Positions 10,329-20,819 of a DNA stretch of 64,000 bases are shown here, piece after piece. Within the stretch, counting starts at the first letter, position 1, and every line of letters begins with the position of its first letter. The stretch is from Elgaria multicarinata webbii (Eukaryota; Chordata; Lepidosauria; Squamata; Anguidae), in the NCBI RefSeq assembly GCF_023053635.1, contig NC_086179.1, forward strand, positions 3,300,001-3,364,000, given 5' to 3'. The position numbers and the translations under genes were made by a program. The notes under the pieces were generated by a model. The model saw only the letters and a program-made list of their open reading frames with translations, was not told the DNA's origin and ran no database searches.

Positions 10329-11271
10329 CATATAATCATAGAATAGTAGAGTTGGAAGGGGCCTATAAGGCCATCGAGTCCAACCCTCTGCTCAATGCAG
10401 GAATACACCCTAAAGCATCCCTGACAGATGGTTGTCCAGCTGCCTCTTGAAGGCCTCTAGTGTGGGAGAGCCCACAACCTCCCCTAGGTCACTGGTTCCA
10501 TTGTCGTACTGCTCTAACAGTCGGGAAGTTTTTCCTGATGTCCATCTGGAACCTGACTTCCTGTAGCTTGAGCCCATTATTCCATGTCCTGCACTCTGAG
10601 AGGATCGAGAAGAGATCCTGGCCCTCCTCTGTGGGACAACCTTTTAAGTCTTTGAAGAGTGCTATCCTGTCTCCCCTCAATCTTCTCTTCTCCAGGCTAA
10701 ACATGCCCAGTTCTTTCAGTCTCTCTTCACAGGGCTTTTTTGTTTCTAGACCCCTGATCATCCTGGTTGCCCTCCTCTGAACACGCTCCAGCTTGTCTGC
10801 ATCCTTCTTGAATTGTGGAGCCCAGAACTGGACACAATACTCTAGATGAGGCCTAACCAGGGCCAAATAGAGAGGAACCAGTACCTCACGTGATTTGGAA
10901 GCTATACTTCTATTAATGCAGCCCAAAATAGCATTTGCCTTGCAGCCATATCGCACTGTTGGCTCCTATTCAGCTTGTGATCTACAACAATTCCTTCTCA
11001 TTTGTAGTATTGCTGAGCCAAGTATCCCCCATCTTGTAACTGTGCTTTTGGTTTATTTCCTAGATGAAGAACTTGGCATTTATCCCTGCGGCCCAGTGCT
11101 CTTCAACATTTTTATTAATGATCTGGACGAGGAGGTGCAGGGAACGCTGATCAAATTTTAGATGACACAAAATTGGGTGGGATAGCTAATACCCTGGAAG
11201 ACAGAAACAAACTTCAAAGTGATCTTGATAGGCTGGAGTGCTGGGCTGAAAACAGCAGAATGAAATTTAAT
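10329..11271 (-). mobile_element. CR1 LINE with 5' inversion (twin-primed)
   Basis: 10329-11087 is antisense CR1-A, from the tail up to the codons for RDKCQVL. 11088-11271 is sense orientation and carries the immediately upstream part of the same ORF2: GPVLFNIFINDLDEEVQGTL through LECWAENSRMKFN. The intact order is known from the uninverted copy at 50729-51565, where AATTTAAT is followed directly by AGGGATAAATGCC. Here the two pieces meet exactly at that point, in opposite orientations. Confidence 0.88.
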
Positions 11272-11279
11272 TATGGAAA

Positions 11280-11505
11280 TAGGTCCATCACCCCCAGTTT
11301 GAGAGGAATAACATTGATCAAGGGCTACTAGTCCTGAGGGCTAAGTGCAGCCTCCAGTATTAGAAGCAGTAAGCCTATGGACACCAGTTGCTGTGTCGTG
11401 CTTGTGGGTTCCCCGTGGGCAGCTGGTTGGCACTATGAGAACAGAATGCTGGACTAGATGGACCCTTGTTCTGATCCAGCATCAGGGCTCTTCTTAATTT
11501 TAAGC
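11280..11505 (+). mobile_element. CR1 LINE 3' end, family B (sense)
   Basis: Degraded sense-strand CR1-B tail ending AATGCTGGACTAGATGGACC, then TTGTTCTGATCCAGCATCAG. It directly abuts the twin-primed CR1-A. Confidence 0.75.
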
Positions 11506-12105
11506 TTTTCTGGATCAGAGTCCACATCATCAGATCAAGCAGATTTATGCCATCCTAAAATGTGTTCGCCTTTAAAGGTGTTGCTGCAAGACTCTGGAAA
11601 CAGCTACGCTAAGGTTACACAGCAGAATGGCAATTGCGGCAATGTATTCACTGCCCCTCTCCGTGACTCCATGATTGTGGGGAGAGGGAAGTTTTTATTG
11701 GCATAAAAAAGCTGTTTCAGAGAAAGCCTTTGTACCTTGCCTGGTTCCTGATTGATTCTGATTTTTAATGTTTGCGCTGCTTATTTTTAATTGTTCAGAC
11801 CTATTGACTTTTTTATCTGCTACTTGTTTTCTTGGGGGAGGGGTGCCTCCCTAATTTTTGATGATTTTAATGGTATTTTATATTATTATTCTCATGCAAT
11901 GAGTAGCTGATCTCACTGCGTTCTCATGATGCTGTGTTGTTCGTTGATTTCATGCTGGGGGTGGGGGGAATCAATAAAATATATTATTATTATTAAAAAG
12001 TGCACTTGGGCTACTCAGTAAGACGGTTTGGAGCTCGGTAGTGAAAAGACAGAGAGGGAACATTCACATAATATTTTACAATGGAACATTTCCTGCTTTC
12101 TTATC
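11506..12105. other. Mostly unassigned sequence
   Basis: The part near 11550-11990 ends in AATAAAATATATTATTATTA, which looks like a LINE or processed-transcript 3' tail. I do not recognise the body. Confidence 0.35.
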
Positions 12106-12109
12106 TGGT

Positions 12110-13035
12110 ACCTATTTATTCATTACATACAGTATGTATATTGCCCAACAGCCAGGGCTCTCTCGGCAGTGCACAATTAAAACCATAATACACAGAGGTC
12201 AAAATTTAAAACTATAAAAAATGTAAAATGTCATATGAAACCAGGAAAAGTTATGTAACATCCTTCAAACGCCTCCTGAAAATACACCTTTTTAGATAAG
12301 CCTTCCCTGGATTATCATAGGCCATCGAGTCCAACCCCCTGCTCAATGCAGGAATCCACCCTAAAGCATCCCTGACAGATGGTTGTCCAGCTGCCTCTTG
12401 AATGCCTCTAGTGTGGGAGAGCCCACAACCTCCCTAGGTCACGAGTTCCATAGTCGTACTGCTCTAACAGTCAGGAAGTTTCTCCTGATGTCCAGCTGGA
12501 AAAAACTTCCTGTTAGAGCAGTACGACAATGGAATCAGTGACCTAGGGAGGTGGTGGGCTCTCCCACACTGGAGGCCTTCAAGAAGCAGCTGGACAACCA
12601 CCTGTCAGGGATGCTTTAGGGTAGATTCCTGCATTGAGCAGGGGGTTGGACTCGATGGCCTTGTAGGCCCCTTCCAACTCTGCTATTCTATGATTCTATG
12701 ATAATCCAGGGAAGGCTTGTCTAAAAAGTTGTATTTTCAGGACGCGTTTGAAGGATGTTACATTTTCCCCCTCCCAAATCGCACAAGGGAGGGTTTTCCA
12801 GAGGGTGGGTGCTGCTACAGAGAAGGCCCCGCCGTCAAGGTTCTTCGTGACGGCATTCTGTTTGTCTTGGAGGCTTGAGTCCCTGGCTTTTGGAATTTTC
12901 AGTATCCATATAACACTTCCTGCACATGTTTTGGCTTCCCAGGAATAATTCCAAAGCATTACGTCAGAAGAAGTCTTGAGGGAATCTACTCCTGCCACTG
13001 TTGCAATTCGGAAGAGAATCACATGGTCAGGCAAC
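12110..13035 (-). mobile_element. L2-like LINE, split by an inverted duplication
   Basis: The minus-strand 3' UTR (12110-12255, CCCAACAGCCAGGGCTCTCT) belongs with the coding end at 12696-13034, which encodes AFSVAAPTLWKTLP, TSFKRVLKIQLFRQAF and so on. Between them sits the 12258-12695 block containing an inverted copy of the coding end plus CR1. Confidence 0.75.
12258..12762. repeat. Inverted duplication of L2 + CR1 (about 245-bp arms)
   Basis: The left arm (12258-12500) reads TAACATCCTTCAAACGCCTC, then AAGCCTTCCCTGGATTATCA, then antisense CR1. The right arm is its reverse complement: sense CR1 (12501-12693), then TGATAATCCAGGGAAGGCTT and GAAGGATGTTA. The left arm lacks about 38 bp of the CR1 tail present in the right arm. 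Several substitutions separate the arms, so the event is not recent. Confidence 0.85.
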
Positions 13036-13256
13036 GCCTTCCTTCCCTCTTCTTAAAACACACCGTTGTGCTCAGGGAACAGCGTCCCCTGTGCAAGGCC
13101 AGGGCAGAACCTAGCACCGAAGCGGGCTTCCTGTGAACTGCATGCTTCCGACTCAGTGACTGAAAACACGCAGGATGCGAAGACTGGGCAAAGCTATCAG
13201 GAATGAGGAGCTGAGAATAACCTTCTCCAACCTGGCGCCCGAAAGACAAGGTGGAG

Positions 13257-13655
13257 TAGGGTGACCGTATGAAAAGGAGGACAGGGCTCTTGTATCTTTA
13301 ACAGCTGCATAGAAAAGGGAATTTCAGCAGGTGTCATTTATATTTATTTATTTATTTACTTATTTATTTATTGCATTTCTATACCGCCCAATAGCCGAAG
13401 TACTCTGGGCGGTTTACAAAATTACAACATATATGGGGAACCTGGTGAAATTCCCTCTTCATCACAACAGTTAAAGTACAGGAGCTATACTAGAATGACC
13501 AGATTTAAAAGAAGGCAGGGCACCTGCAGCTTTAACTGTTGTGATGAAGAGGGAATTTCACGAGGTTCTCCATATATACAAACGACACCTGCTGAAATTT
13601 CCTTTTCAATACAATTGTTAAAGACGCAGGAGCCCTGTCCTCCTTTTCATAGGGT
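13257..13655. mobile_element. Palindromic MITE, TAGGGTGACC family (copy 1)
   Basis: Left end TAGGGTGACCGTATGAAAAG. The right end is TTTTCATAGGGTCAC. Internal palindromic blocks include GTTAAAG and GAGGGAATTTCA with complements. It is interrupted by an L2 tail at 13336-13432. Confidence 0.85.
13336..13432 (-). mobile_element. L2 3' tail inside MITE
   Basis: Antisense L2 tail (TTTATTTA array, ATACCGCCCAATAGCCGAAG, GGGCGGTTTAC) inserted in the left half of the MITE, so it is younger than the MITE. Confidence 0.8.
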
Positions 13656-14754
13656 CACAGTCCACCCTGCCTGGAGGGGCCGGGTTGGGGACAGTGGAAC
13701 ATTGCGAAGATTATAACGGCCAACAACACAGAAGACTTCCTCTGTTCCTCTTCCTCCCAGCCAATAAAAAAGTCAAGCTTCGCAACCATAAAATATGCAA
13801 ATGCAGTGAGCACTTGCAGAAGCAACTCCAGACCGGGGCTTTCCGGGCCAGGCGATATCGCAGATGAAGAGGGCCAAAAACACACATAAATGCACACGCA
13901 CACACACGTGCTGGTCTTGCTGGAACAAGCTTCCACTGGTTTCAGGCTGCGAAATGGGATGTAGAGCAGCGCAAATCTCAGAGACCCAAAGCATCTTGTT
14001 CACGCACATGTATGTGCACATAAACACACGCATACGTGTATCTTAAAGCAGAAAAGTAAAGTTCCCCGGTTCTTTCGGTTCCTCTTCGTGTTCCACTTCA
14101 GAGGCCTGGAGCCTCTTCCTTCCTGTCTCACCCACTGTCAAGGAGAGTTCCTCTTCTTACGGCTCTTTGTCTTTCAGAGTCACACTCTGATTCACTACAG
14201 CAATGCTGGGAAAACTTCAGGCCACTTTATTTTTCATTAGAACCCTGAGGTCCATCAACTGGAGCCAGGGGCAAAATAGTGGGGTGGGGGAGCAGAGCCA
14301 GATGCAGAATGGTGGCTCAAGGGGAGGAGCTGTTTACCTGGAGGGTCCCGTGGGGTGACCTGCAGGCACCAGTCCAAATCTGCATTTGAGTGACTGCTAC
14401 CGATCTGGGACTCTTAACATGTAAAACCAGCCAGCAGAGTTGCACAAAGGCCTGGTCCAAAGCAAGCAATTCACGCTCATACTTAACAGGCAAAGAGCAG
14501 AGGTGGAGAGACCAGCGGTTAGCACAAAGCCCGCCAGAATTTATGCAAAAAGTTATTGCAGGGGTGTTGAACCTCAAGCCTTCAGGCTCACCTGGGGGGT
14601 CCCAATTCAGCTCCCTGGATGCCCACACCCCCTCCCCTTGGGCCCACAGCCTTTGCCCTAGTCACAATTTGTTTGGTGGTTTCCCAACTTTTGCACCGTT
14701 TCTTCCTAATTCTAAAACATTGAAACGCCTCTCCTAAGACTTATTAGTTCCTGG
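13656..14754. other. Unassigned sequence
   Basis: No gene or recognised repeat. CA/CG-alternating runs occur near 13885-13910 and 14000-14040. Open frames on both strands are unsupported. Confidence 0.35.
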
Positions 14755-15470
14755 CGGTAACAGACCATCAGAAGAGCCTTGATGATGGATCAGAACAATG
14801 GTCCACCCAGTCCAGTGGTTCCCAAACTTTTTTCAGGTCACCGCCCCCTTGGTTCCACAAACTCATGCCCAGTGCCCTCTACCCTACACTATAAAAATAA
14901 TTATTCAGAATAGCCGTTTTCAACGACCCACTAAGGAAGATAATAACAATAAAATTAAAAACAGCAACAATTAATTGAATATTTATTCAAAATCCAAAGC
15001 ACCCTCCACAGGCTTGCCGAGGGAGGGAGGGAAAAGAGAGCGAACGCCTCTGTTTTGCAGCCGGCGTGACGGGGCACACCAAGCAGGTGATGTCTCTTCA
15101 TTAGCGATTTGGTGCTTTTGAAACATTTCAATTCAACGTTAAAAGGACTCTTCTTAAACGGTATTAATACATGTGCGGAGTCTTCCCCTACATGGCTTGG
15201 GACCAAACTACCTTCTCCCATAAAAATGTCCCTGGGTTTTAAGACCTTCTGGAGAGGCGCTTCTCGGAAAAGGCCACCTAGAGCGCTCCCCTGCCACCCC
15301 TTTGCCTCTTAATGCCCCCCTGTGCAATCCCACCCACTTTAGGAACCACTGATCCAGTCCATCTTTCTGTTTACAACTAGCTGTTTACAACCATCCTTGG
15401 CCATCATGGGAAACCCACAAGCAGGACATGAGCACCACAGGCAGAGACGGAAGACAACACTCCATGCACT
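14755..15470 (-). mobile_element. CR1 LINE 3' end, family B, split by a hAT
   Basis: The antisense tail (GAAGAGCCTTGATGATGGAT, GGTCCACCCAGTC) resumes after the hAT at 15352 with CCATCTTTCTG and AAACCCACAAGCAGGACATG. Strongly diverged. Confidence 0.7.
14813..15351. mobile_element. Non-autonomous hAT transposon with 8-bp TSD
   Basis: Ends CAGTGGTTCCCAAACTTTTT and TTTAGGAACCACTG are typical hAT terminal repeats. The flanking octamers ACCCAGTC (14805-14812) and ATCCAGTC (15352-15359) match at 7 of 8, as expected for hAT. The 539-bp body has no transposase frame. Confidence 0.85.
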
Positions 15471-15702
15471 TGTCAAAGCGGAGTCTAGTCCATAAAAGCC
15501 GATATCACAGGAACACTGCAAGCCTGAACACATTTATTAGCAAACACAGTGACACAGTGGGCCTTACCTGCATGAGTAAACAAGCCCAGGACTCTGCTTT
15601 AAATCAGCTCATTCTCATGATGCATCAAGACACTCTGCTGTTTTTTACTGCAACAAACTACGCCGTGACCCCTTTGGTCTTTTGTCACTAAAGGGGTGAA
15701 TC

Positions 15703-16125
15703 GGAATCTACACGTCGTACTGAAGGCGCTTCCATGCGCCCCCAGTACGCCCCCCAAACGATGGTGTGTTCCTGCCTACCTGCAGCCCAGAAGAGACGGA
15801 GGAGGAGGCGGCTGGGGAATCCGGCCGCATCCTTGCCACCACCTCCGCCGCCTCCGCCTCCCCCTCCCCGCCGGCCTCCTGCTGCCGGGGTAAGAGCGAC
15901 CCGGGTTGGAGAGCTCGGCGGAAGCCGAGCTCTCCAACCCGGGTCGATCTTACCCCAGCAGCAGGAGGCCGGCGGGGAGGAGGCGGTGGCGGCAAGGACG
16001 CGGCCGGATTCCCCAGCCGCCACCTCCTCCGTCTCTTCTGGGCTGCAGGTAGGCAGGAACACACCATCGTTTGGGGGGCGTACTGGGGGCACATAGAAGC
16101 GCCTTCAGTACGACGTGTAGATTCC
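15703..16125. mobile_element. GC-rich near-perfect palindrome (foldback/MITE)
   Basis: 423 bp. The ends GGAATCTACACGTCGTACTG and its complement bound two arms of about 210 bp that pair almost throughout, meeting at GAGCTCGGCGGAAGCCGAGC. One arm has a gap of about 12 bp in the CCGCCTCCGCC stretch and scattered substitutions. It is CpG-rich. No convincing target duplication is visible. Open frames on both strands are by-products of the GC-rich inverted repeat. Confidence 0.8.
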
Positions 16126-16454
16126 CTCTTAGAAAGGGGTGGGGGACAGCCATAAGGGTCTCATTGTTGGGGATGGCGGGGTGGGAAGGAAAGGGGAGAA
16201 CTTTCTCGCTGTGCTTTTCCCTCAAAATTGCCCTGCCTCCAGTTCTGCTTTCTCACCCTTTGGACTCCCTCGGAGAGGGAGAGGGAATTTTGACAGGATA
16301 AACAGCTTGCAAGGGAAGGGGAAATCACACACACCCCTGCCCCCCAGCTGCACAGCCCCCAAGCCTGAATCTCCTGATGTGTCCTTTCAGCGTCAAGATT
16401 GAGGAAGCGGAGTGAAACCAGCTCTCATCACGCCTAACTCAGTATTGAGGGAGT

Positions 16455-16580
16455 AAGGCAAGCTGGCACCCTCCAGATGTTTGGACTACAACTCCCATAA
16501 GCCCTCCCATAAGCATGGCCCATGGCCAGGGGTTATGGTAGTCATAGTTCAGTATTGTTGCGGCCTCCAGATGTCTTGTT
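16455..16580. mobile_element. Degraded hAT-like MITE
   Basis: CAAGCTGGCACCCTCCAGAT, ACTACAACTCCCATAAG and a degraded complementary arm (AGTTCAGTATTGTTG) mark a decayed copy of the hAT-like palindromic family. Confidence 0.55.
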
Positions 16581-16598
16581 GTTGGCTCTAGATGTCTT

Positions 16599-16715
16599 GG
16601 GCCATGGCTAGACCAGGCCTATATCCCAGGATTGTCCCGGGATCATCCCTGTGCAACCAAATGCCACCCAGGGGATCCCGGGAGCAGGCAGGGATGACCC
16701 CTCCATTTGCCTTGG
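16599..16715. mobile_element. MITE with GGCCATAGCTAGACC end, partial copy
   Basis: Starts GGGCCATGGCTAGACCAGGC, followed by ATCCCAGGATTGTCC. The right terminal repeat is missing. Same family as 25781-26414 and 37202-37342. Confidence 0.7.
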
Positions 16716-16739
16716 TATAATCCTTAGCTCAAGCCTTGG

Positions 16740-17690
16740 TCTTCGAGGCTCAACTTCTGCAATGCACTCTACATAGGGCTACCTTTGTGCCTAGTCCGGA
16801 AACTTCAACTAGTTCAAAATAGGGCAGCCAGGCTGGTCACCGGTACACCTAGGGGGGACCACATTACACCAGTTTTAAAAATTTCTTCACTGGCTGACGA
16901 TTAGTTTCTGGGCGAAGTATATAGTGTTGGTTATCACCTTTAAAGCCCTACATGATCCAGGCTCCCTGCAGGATCGCCTTCTCCCGTACAATCCACCCCG
17001 CACACTCAGGTCCTCTGGGAAGAACTTCCATCAGTCAGCCAAAACTAGGCTGACAGGTATTACCTAGGGTGACCATATGAAAAGGAGGACCGGGCTCCTG
17101 TATCTTTAACAGTTGCATAGAAAAGGGAATTTCAGCAGGTGTCATTTGTATATAGGGAGAACCTGGGAAAACTCCCTCTTCATCACAACAGTTAAAGCTG
17201 CAGGGGCTATACTAGAGTGACCAGATTTCAAAGAGGCAGGGCACCTGAAGCTTTAACCGTTGTGACAAAGAGGAAATTTCCCCAGGTTCCCCATATATAC
17301 AAATGACCCCTGCTGAAATTCCCTTTTCAATACAACTGTTAAAGATACAGGAGCCCGGTCCTCCTTTTCATATGGTCACCCTATATTACCCAGAGGACCT
17401 TTTCCTCTGCTGCTCCCAGACTGTGGAATGGCCTGCTGGAGGAGATTCATCAACTTAACAGTCTTTTAGCATTTAAGAAAACTATAAAGACTGATCTCTT
17501 CCGGCAGGCCTATCCAGTGGAATTTTAGGATGCTTTTAGGATGGTTTTAGTATATTTTTTAGGAAGTTTTAACAATGTATTCTGGTTTTAATCAATATTT
17601 TACGTATTTATACTTATTGTTGTTCCTCGCCTCAATCAGGATGGAGAGGCTGATAAGAAATAAATTTATTATTATTATGATTATTATTGG
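16740..17690 (+). mobile_element. L2 LINE 3' end, split by MITE
   Basis: Sense strand: CTTCTGCAATGCACTCTACA, then TTTAAAGCCCTACATGATCC, CTCAGGTCCTCTGG and, after the MITE, CAGAGGACCTTTTCCTCTGC and TGTGGAATGGCCTGC. It ends with the CTCAATCAGGATGGAGAGGC tail and ATT repeats. The encoded residues match the L2 C-terminus, with frame damage. Confidence 0.85.
17065..17383. mobile_element. Palindromic MITE, TAGGGTGACC family (copy 2), 7-bp TSD
   Basis: 319 bp with ends TAGGGTGACC and GGTCACCCTA. It is flanked by a perfect TATTACC duplication (17058-17064 and 17384-17390). The host L2 sequence is continuous across the site in related copies (ATTACCCAGAGGACC at 20991). Confidence 0.92.
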
Positions 17691-17745
17691 ACTACAGTTC
17701 CCATGCTGGCTGGGGATTATGGGAGTTGTAGTCCAAAAGCCTGGT
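17688..17745. mobile_element. hAT-like mini-palindrome
   Basis: GGACTACAGTTCCCATGCTG ... ATGGGAGTTGTAGTCCA: a short central remnant of the hAT-like palindromic family. Confidence 0.6.
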
Positions 17746-17844
17746 GGCAGCAAAACATCAATCGGTTCCTTGCCCCCACTCTTTGCCAAGCCCAATCCAG
17801 AGCTCCATGCCACAGAAACTCACCCCAGCTACTGGGCGTTGTGG

Positions 17845-18170
17845 TAGGGTGACCCTATGAAAAGGAGGACAGGTGTTCTGTATCTTTAACAGTTGTATTG
17901 AAAAGGGGATTTCTGCAGGTGTCATTTGTATATATGGAGAACCTGGTGAAATCTCTTCATCACAACAGTTAAAGCTGCAGGAGCCCTGCCCTCTTTTAAA
18001 TCTGGTCACAGTATAGCTGCAGTAGAGCTCCTGCAGCTTTAACTGTTGTAATGAAGAGGAAATTTCACCAGGTTCGACATGCATACAAATGACACCTGCT
18101 GAAATTCCCCTTTTCTACGCAACTGTTAAAGATACAGGAGCCCAGTCCTCCTTTTCATAGGGTCACCCTA
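17845..18170. mobile_element. Palindromic MITE, TAGGGTGACC family (copy 3)
   Basis: Complete copy, with ends TAGGGTGACC and GGGTCACCCTA. Flanks CGTTGTGG and CGCTGTGG match at 7 of 8 bases, so the duplication length in this family is 7 or 8. Confidence 0.9.
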
Positions 18171-18399
18171 CGCTGTGGGGCATGCACTCCTTCTCAGCCT
18201 GACCTACCTCGCAGGGGTGTTGTGATGAAAAAGGAAGGGGGCAGGTTTGGGGGAAGAGAACCGTCACCTGAGCTCCTTGGAGGAAGGACAGGGGAGACAA
18301 CAACAAAGATATTCACTGACATACAAGCGCAATAGGTTTTTCTGCCCCTCTAGCCGCGTCCAACGAAGGTTGCTGATCGGAAGTCGAGTACACCTCTAT

Positions 18400-18680
18400 T
18401 ATTTCTATCTCTATGAGCCGGGCGGTGTCGCTCACAGAACGCCAGGAAAGGAGGGCGGGGCGGTTGGAGGTTGTTGTTGATTGGCGGGTCACTGCCCGCC
18501 TCCCCGGCTTTTGAAATCCACCTGTCAACGGCTCTACAGCCCGCACGCGCTGCTCCGTTCCGGCCAATCGCGAGGAAGGCAGGGGGTGGGGGAACAGAAA
18601 GGGAGGCGGAGGCGGTGCCTGGAGGCGAAAGGTGTGGCTAGCCCTTAAAGGGGCCGGCGCCCATTGTGACTCTGGGTATA
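18400..18680. promoter_or_regulatory. Promoter-like CpG segment with GC and CCAAT boxes
   Basis: Contains GAGGGCGGGGCGG (18451-18463), an inverted CCAAT box ATTGGCGGG (18480-18488) and a direct CCAAT box GGCCAATCGCG (18562-18572), in CpG-rich, repeat-free sequence. Paired CCAAT/GC boxes are typical of TATA-less promoters. No exon is identified on either side, so the gene it would serve is unknown. Confidence 0.45.
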
Positions 18681-18799
18681 GTAGGAGGCAGGTTGGTAGA
18701 AAAACAGACTTCTCCAAAAGGCCGCCACCAACCACCTCGTCCTTTCCTTGGGGCGCCTGGAATACGACAGAGAGAGGACTGCTGCCTTTATTCTCACAA

Positions 18800-18945
18800 A
18801 GATTCTGGAACGGGTGGCCCTCAAGATGGGTGTTGGGACTCCCAACACCCATCATCCCTGGCCATCGTGGCCAGTGGACAAGCATGATGGGACTTGTCGT
18901 CCAACAACATCTGGAGGACCACAGGGTCCCCATCCCTGAGAGCAC
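18800..18945. mobile_element. Degraded hAT-like MITE
   Basis: Diverged inverted repeat: GTGGCCCTCAAGATGGGTGT ... GGGACTTGTCGTCCAACAAC, then ATCTGGAGGACCAC. Older than the 130-bp palindromes. Confidence 0.55.
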
Positions 18946-19507
18946 ATTCTGTTTTCTGCATGTTAGGCAGAAATCCAACAGGTGATACCTCTCCCAGCAT
19001 GGAGGTGCAGTGATTATGACGACAACAACAACAACCAATACAAGTCTTAGCCTTATTATTTTATTTATGTACATTTGGGCACTACTTTTATGAGGACCAG
19101 CCAACATGTCATAGAACAGTGTGCAAGCTTTCAGATTCTCCAGAACTCTTCCTCAGGCTGGATGGCAAACACAAACCTCCCATTCCCTGCTTCCAAGTGC
19201 CATAGTGTGCAATCCTGTGCATGTGCAGACATGTAAAAGTCCTGCAATTTCCAGCATTTCCCAGCCAGAATGCATAGGAATGTGCCCTAAAAGGTTAAAA
19301 TGCCTCTTCTAAATCTAGGACTCAGTCTCAGAAGAGCTTTAAGCGGAAATATTTGGCCTAGCTCTCCACTGGAATTTGGCCCCCGAGAGTTTCTCTGAAA
19401 TGGAATTTGTCCCTAGGGCTAAAATAGGCTCAAAACCCCTCGTTTAGGGTCTTTTTTCAAGTGGCGCAGCCAGAGGTAACTGCCACACGTGTTTGGTGCA
19501 TTTGTAT

Positions 19508-19945
19508 GGAGAGTATAAGAACATAAATGCCATGCTGGATCAGACCAAGGGTCCAAGCAGCACTCTGTTCACACAGTGGCCAGCCAGCCATTGTCCAGGG
19601 ATGAACAAGCAGGACATGGTGCAACAGCACCCTCTCACCCATGTTCCCCAGCAACTGGGGCACACAGGCTTACTGCTTCGGATACTGGAGACAGCACACA
19701 ACCCTCAGGACTAGTAGCCATGAATAGCCTTTGCCTCCAGGAATTTATCCAACCCCCTTTTAAAGCCATCCAAATGGGTGGCCATCACTACATCTTGTGG
19801 TAGTGAGTTCCATAATTTAACTATGTGCTGTGTGAAGAATATTTTATTTGTCCTGGATCTCCCACTAATCAGCTTCATGGGATGACCCCACTGGGTTCTA
19901 GTATTTTGAGAGAGGTAGAAAAATGTCTCCCTCTCTCAAGTGATT
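19508..19945 (-). mobile_element. CR1 LINE 3' end, family B
   Basis: Antisense: GAACATAAATGCCATGCTGG, then GGAATTTATCCAACCCCC, GTAGTGAGTTCCATAATTTA and AATGTCTCCCTCTCTC. Good match to the family consensus. Confidence 0.9.
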
Positions 19946-20463
19946 TGTTGCACGCTCAACATTAGCCTCTCACAGAAGTTTGTGGTTCCTTTATATGATG
20001 TCGCCAACCTCCAGGATGTCTCTCGCATCTTCCCCCAGTAATCTCGCTTTTAGAAAGATCAGAGATATTTGAAATTATTGTGGGATACCACAGACTTCTA
20101 GATGGTGCTATTTCATCTAACTTTATGGAGCATTGCCAAGGGGGGAAGTTTTCAATTACAAACCACGTGGTCGCTGTCTAAAGGAGCCATAGTTAACGTG
20201 AAAAGACCCCAGAAGAAGAAAAGTGCTAAGCGTGGAGGGGGTTTCCTTAATGTAGAGACGCTCTAGGAAAATGGTGAGAAAATTTCAATGCTAGTAATAT
20301 TTTTTTCCTGTAAAATGTGAAATATGAAATTATATAGGTATCAAAAATACTTTGCTGGATAGTATTTGGATGGAAAGACTGCTATTGTGACGTGGCTGTC
20401 AGAAAGCCTCATTGGCTCCTGGAAGCTGAACCCAAAGAGGAAGGCAGAGCAACCCTCAGAAGA
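19946..20463. other. Unassigned sequence
   Basis: No gene or recognised repeat. Confidence 0.35.
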
Positions 20464-20650
20464 AACATAGGAAGCTGCCTTCTACTGAGTCAGACCCTTG
20501 GCCCATCTACCCCAGTCTGGTCAACACTGTCTGGCAGCAGTGGCTCTCCAGGAGTTCAGGCAGAATTCTTTCCCAGGCCTATTTGGGTTGGATTTGAGAC
20601 CTTCTGCAGGCCAAGAAAGGTCTCTAGCACTGAGCTACAGCTCCTCTTTA
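20464..20650 (-). mobile_element. tRNA-derived SINE (antisense), diverged
   Basis: ACATAGGAAGCTGCCTTCTA, GAGTCAGACCCTTGGCCCAT and a terminal GCACTGAGCTACAGCTCCT resemble a reptile SINE whose tRNA-like head lies on the minus strand. Family named from recall only. Confidence 0.55.
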
Positions 20651-20819
20651 AGGAGTGCAACCATCTCCAGAAGAGGTTGAACCCCATCTACCCATCCAAG
20701 TCAGAGCGGAACCACTGAAGCACAGTGCCTGGATTCCCATCTCAGGTACAGAAGAATACAGACGAATACCATGACTGATGGGATTGAAAGCTTTTGAGAG
20801 GTGCAAGCAAATTAGCTGG

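Noticed and set aside
15688-16225. Near-mirror ORFs on both strands
   Set aside because: By-products of the GC-rich palindrome; both arms translate to the same nonsense sequence.
18313-19107. 264-codon minus-strand ORF
   Set aside because: It spans the promoter-like segment and a hAT remnant and shows no domain or codon-usage signal.
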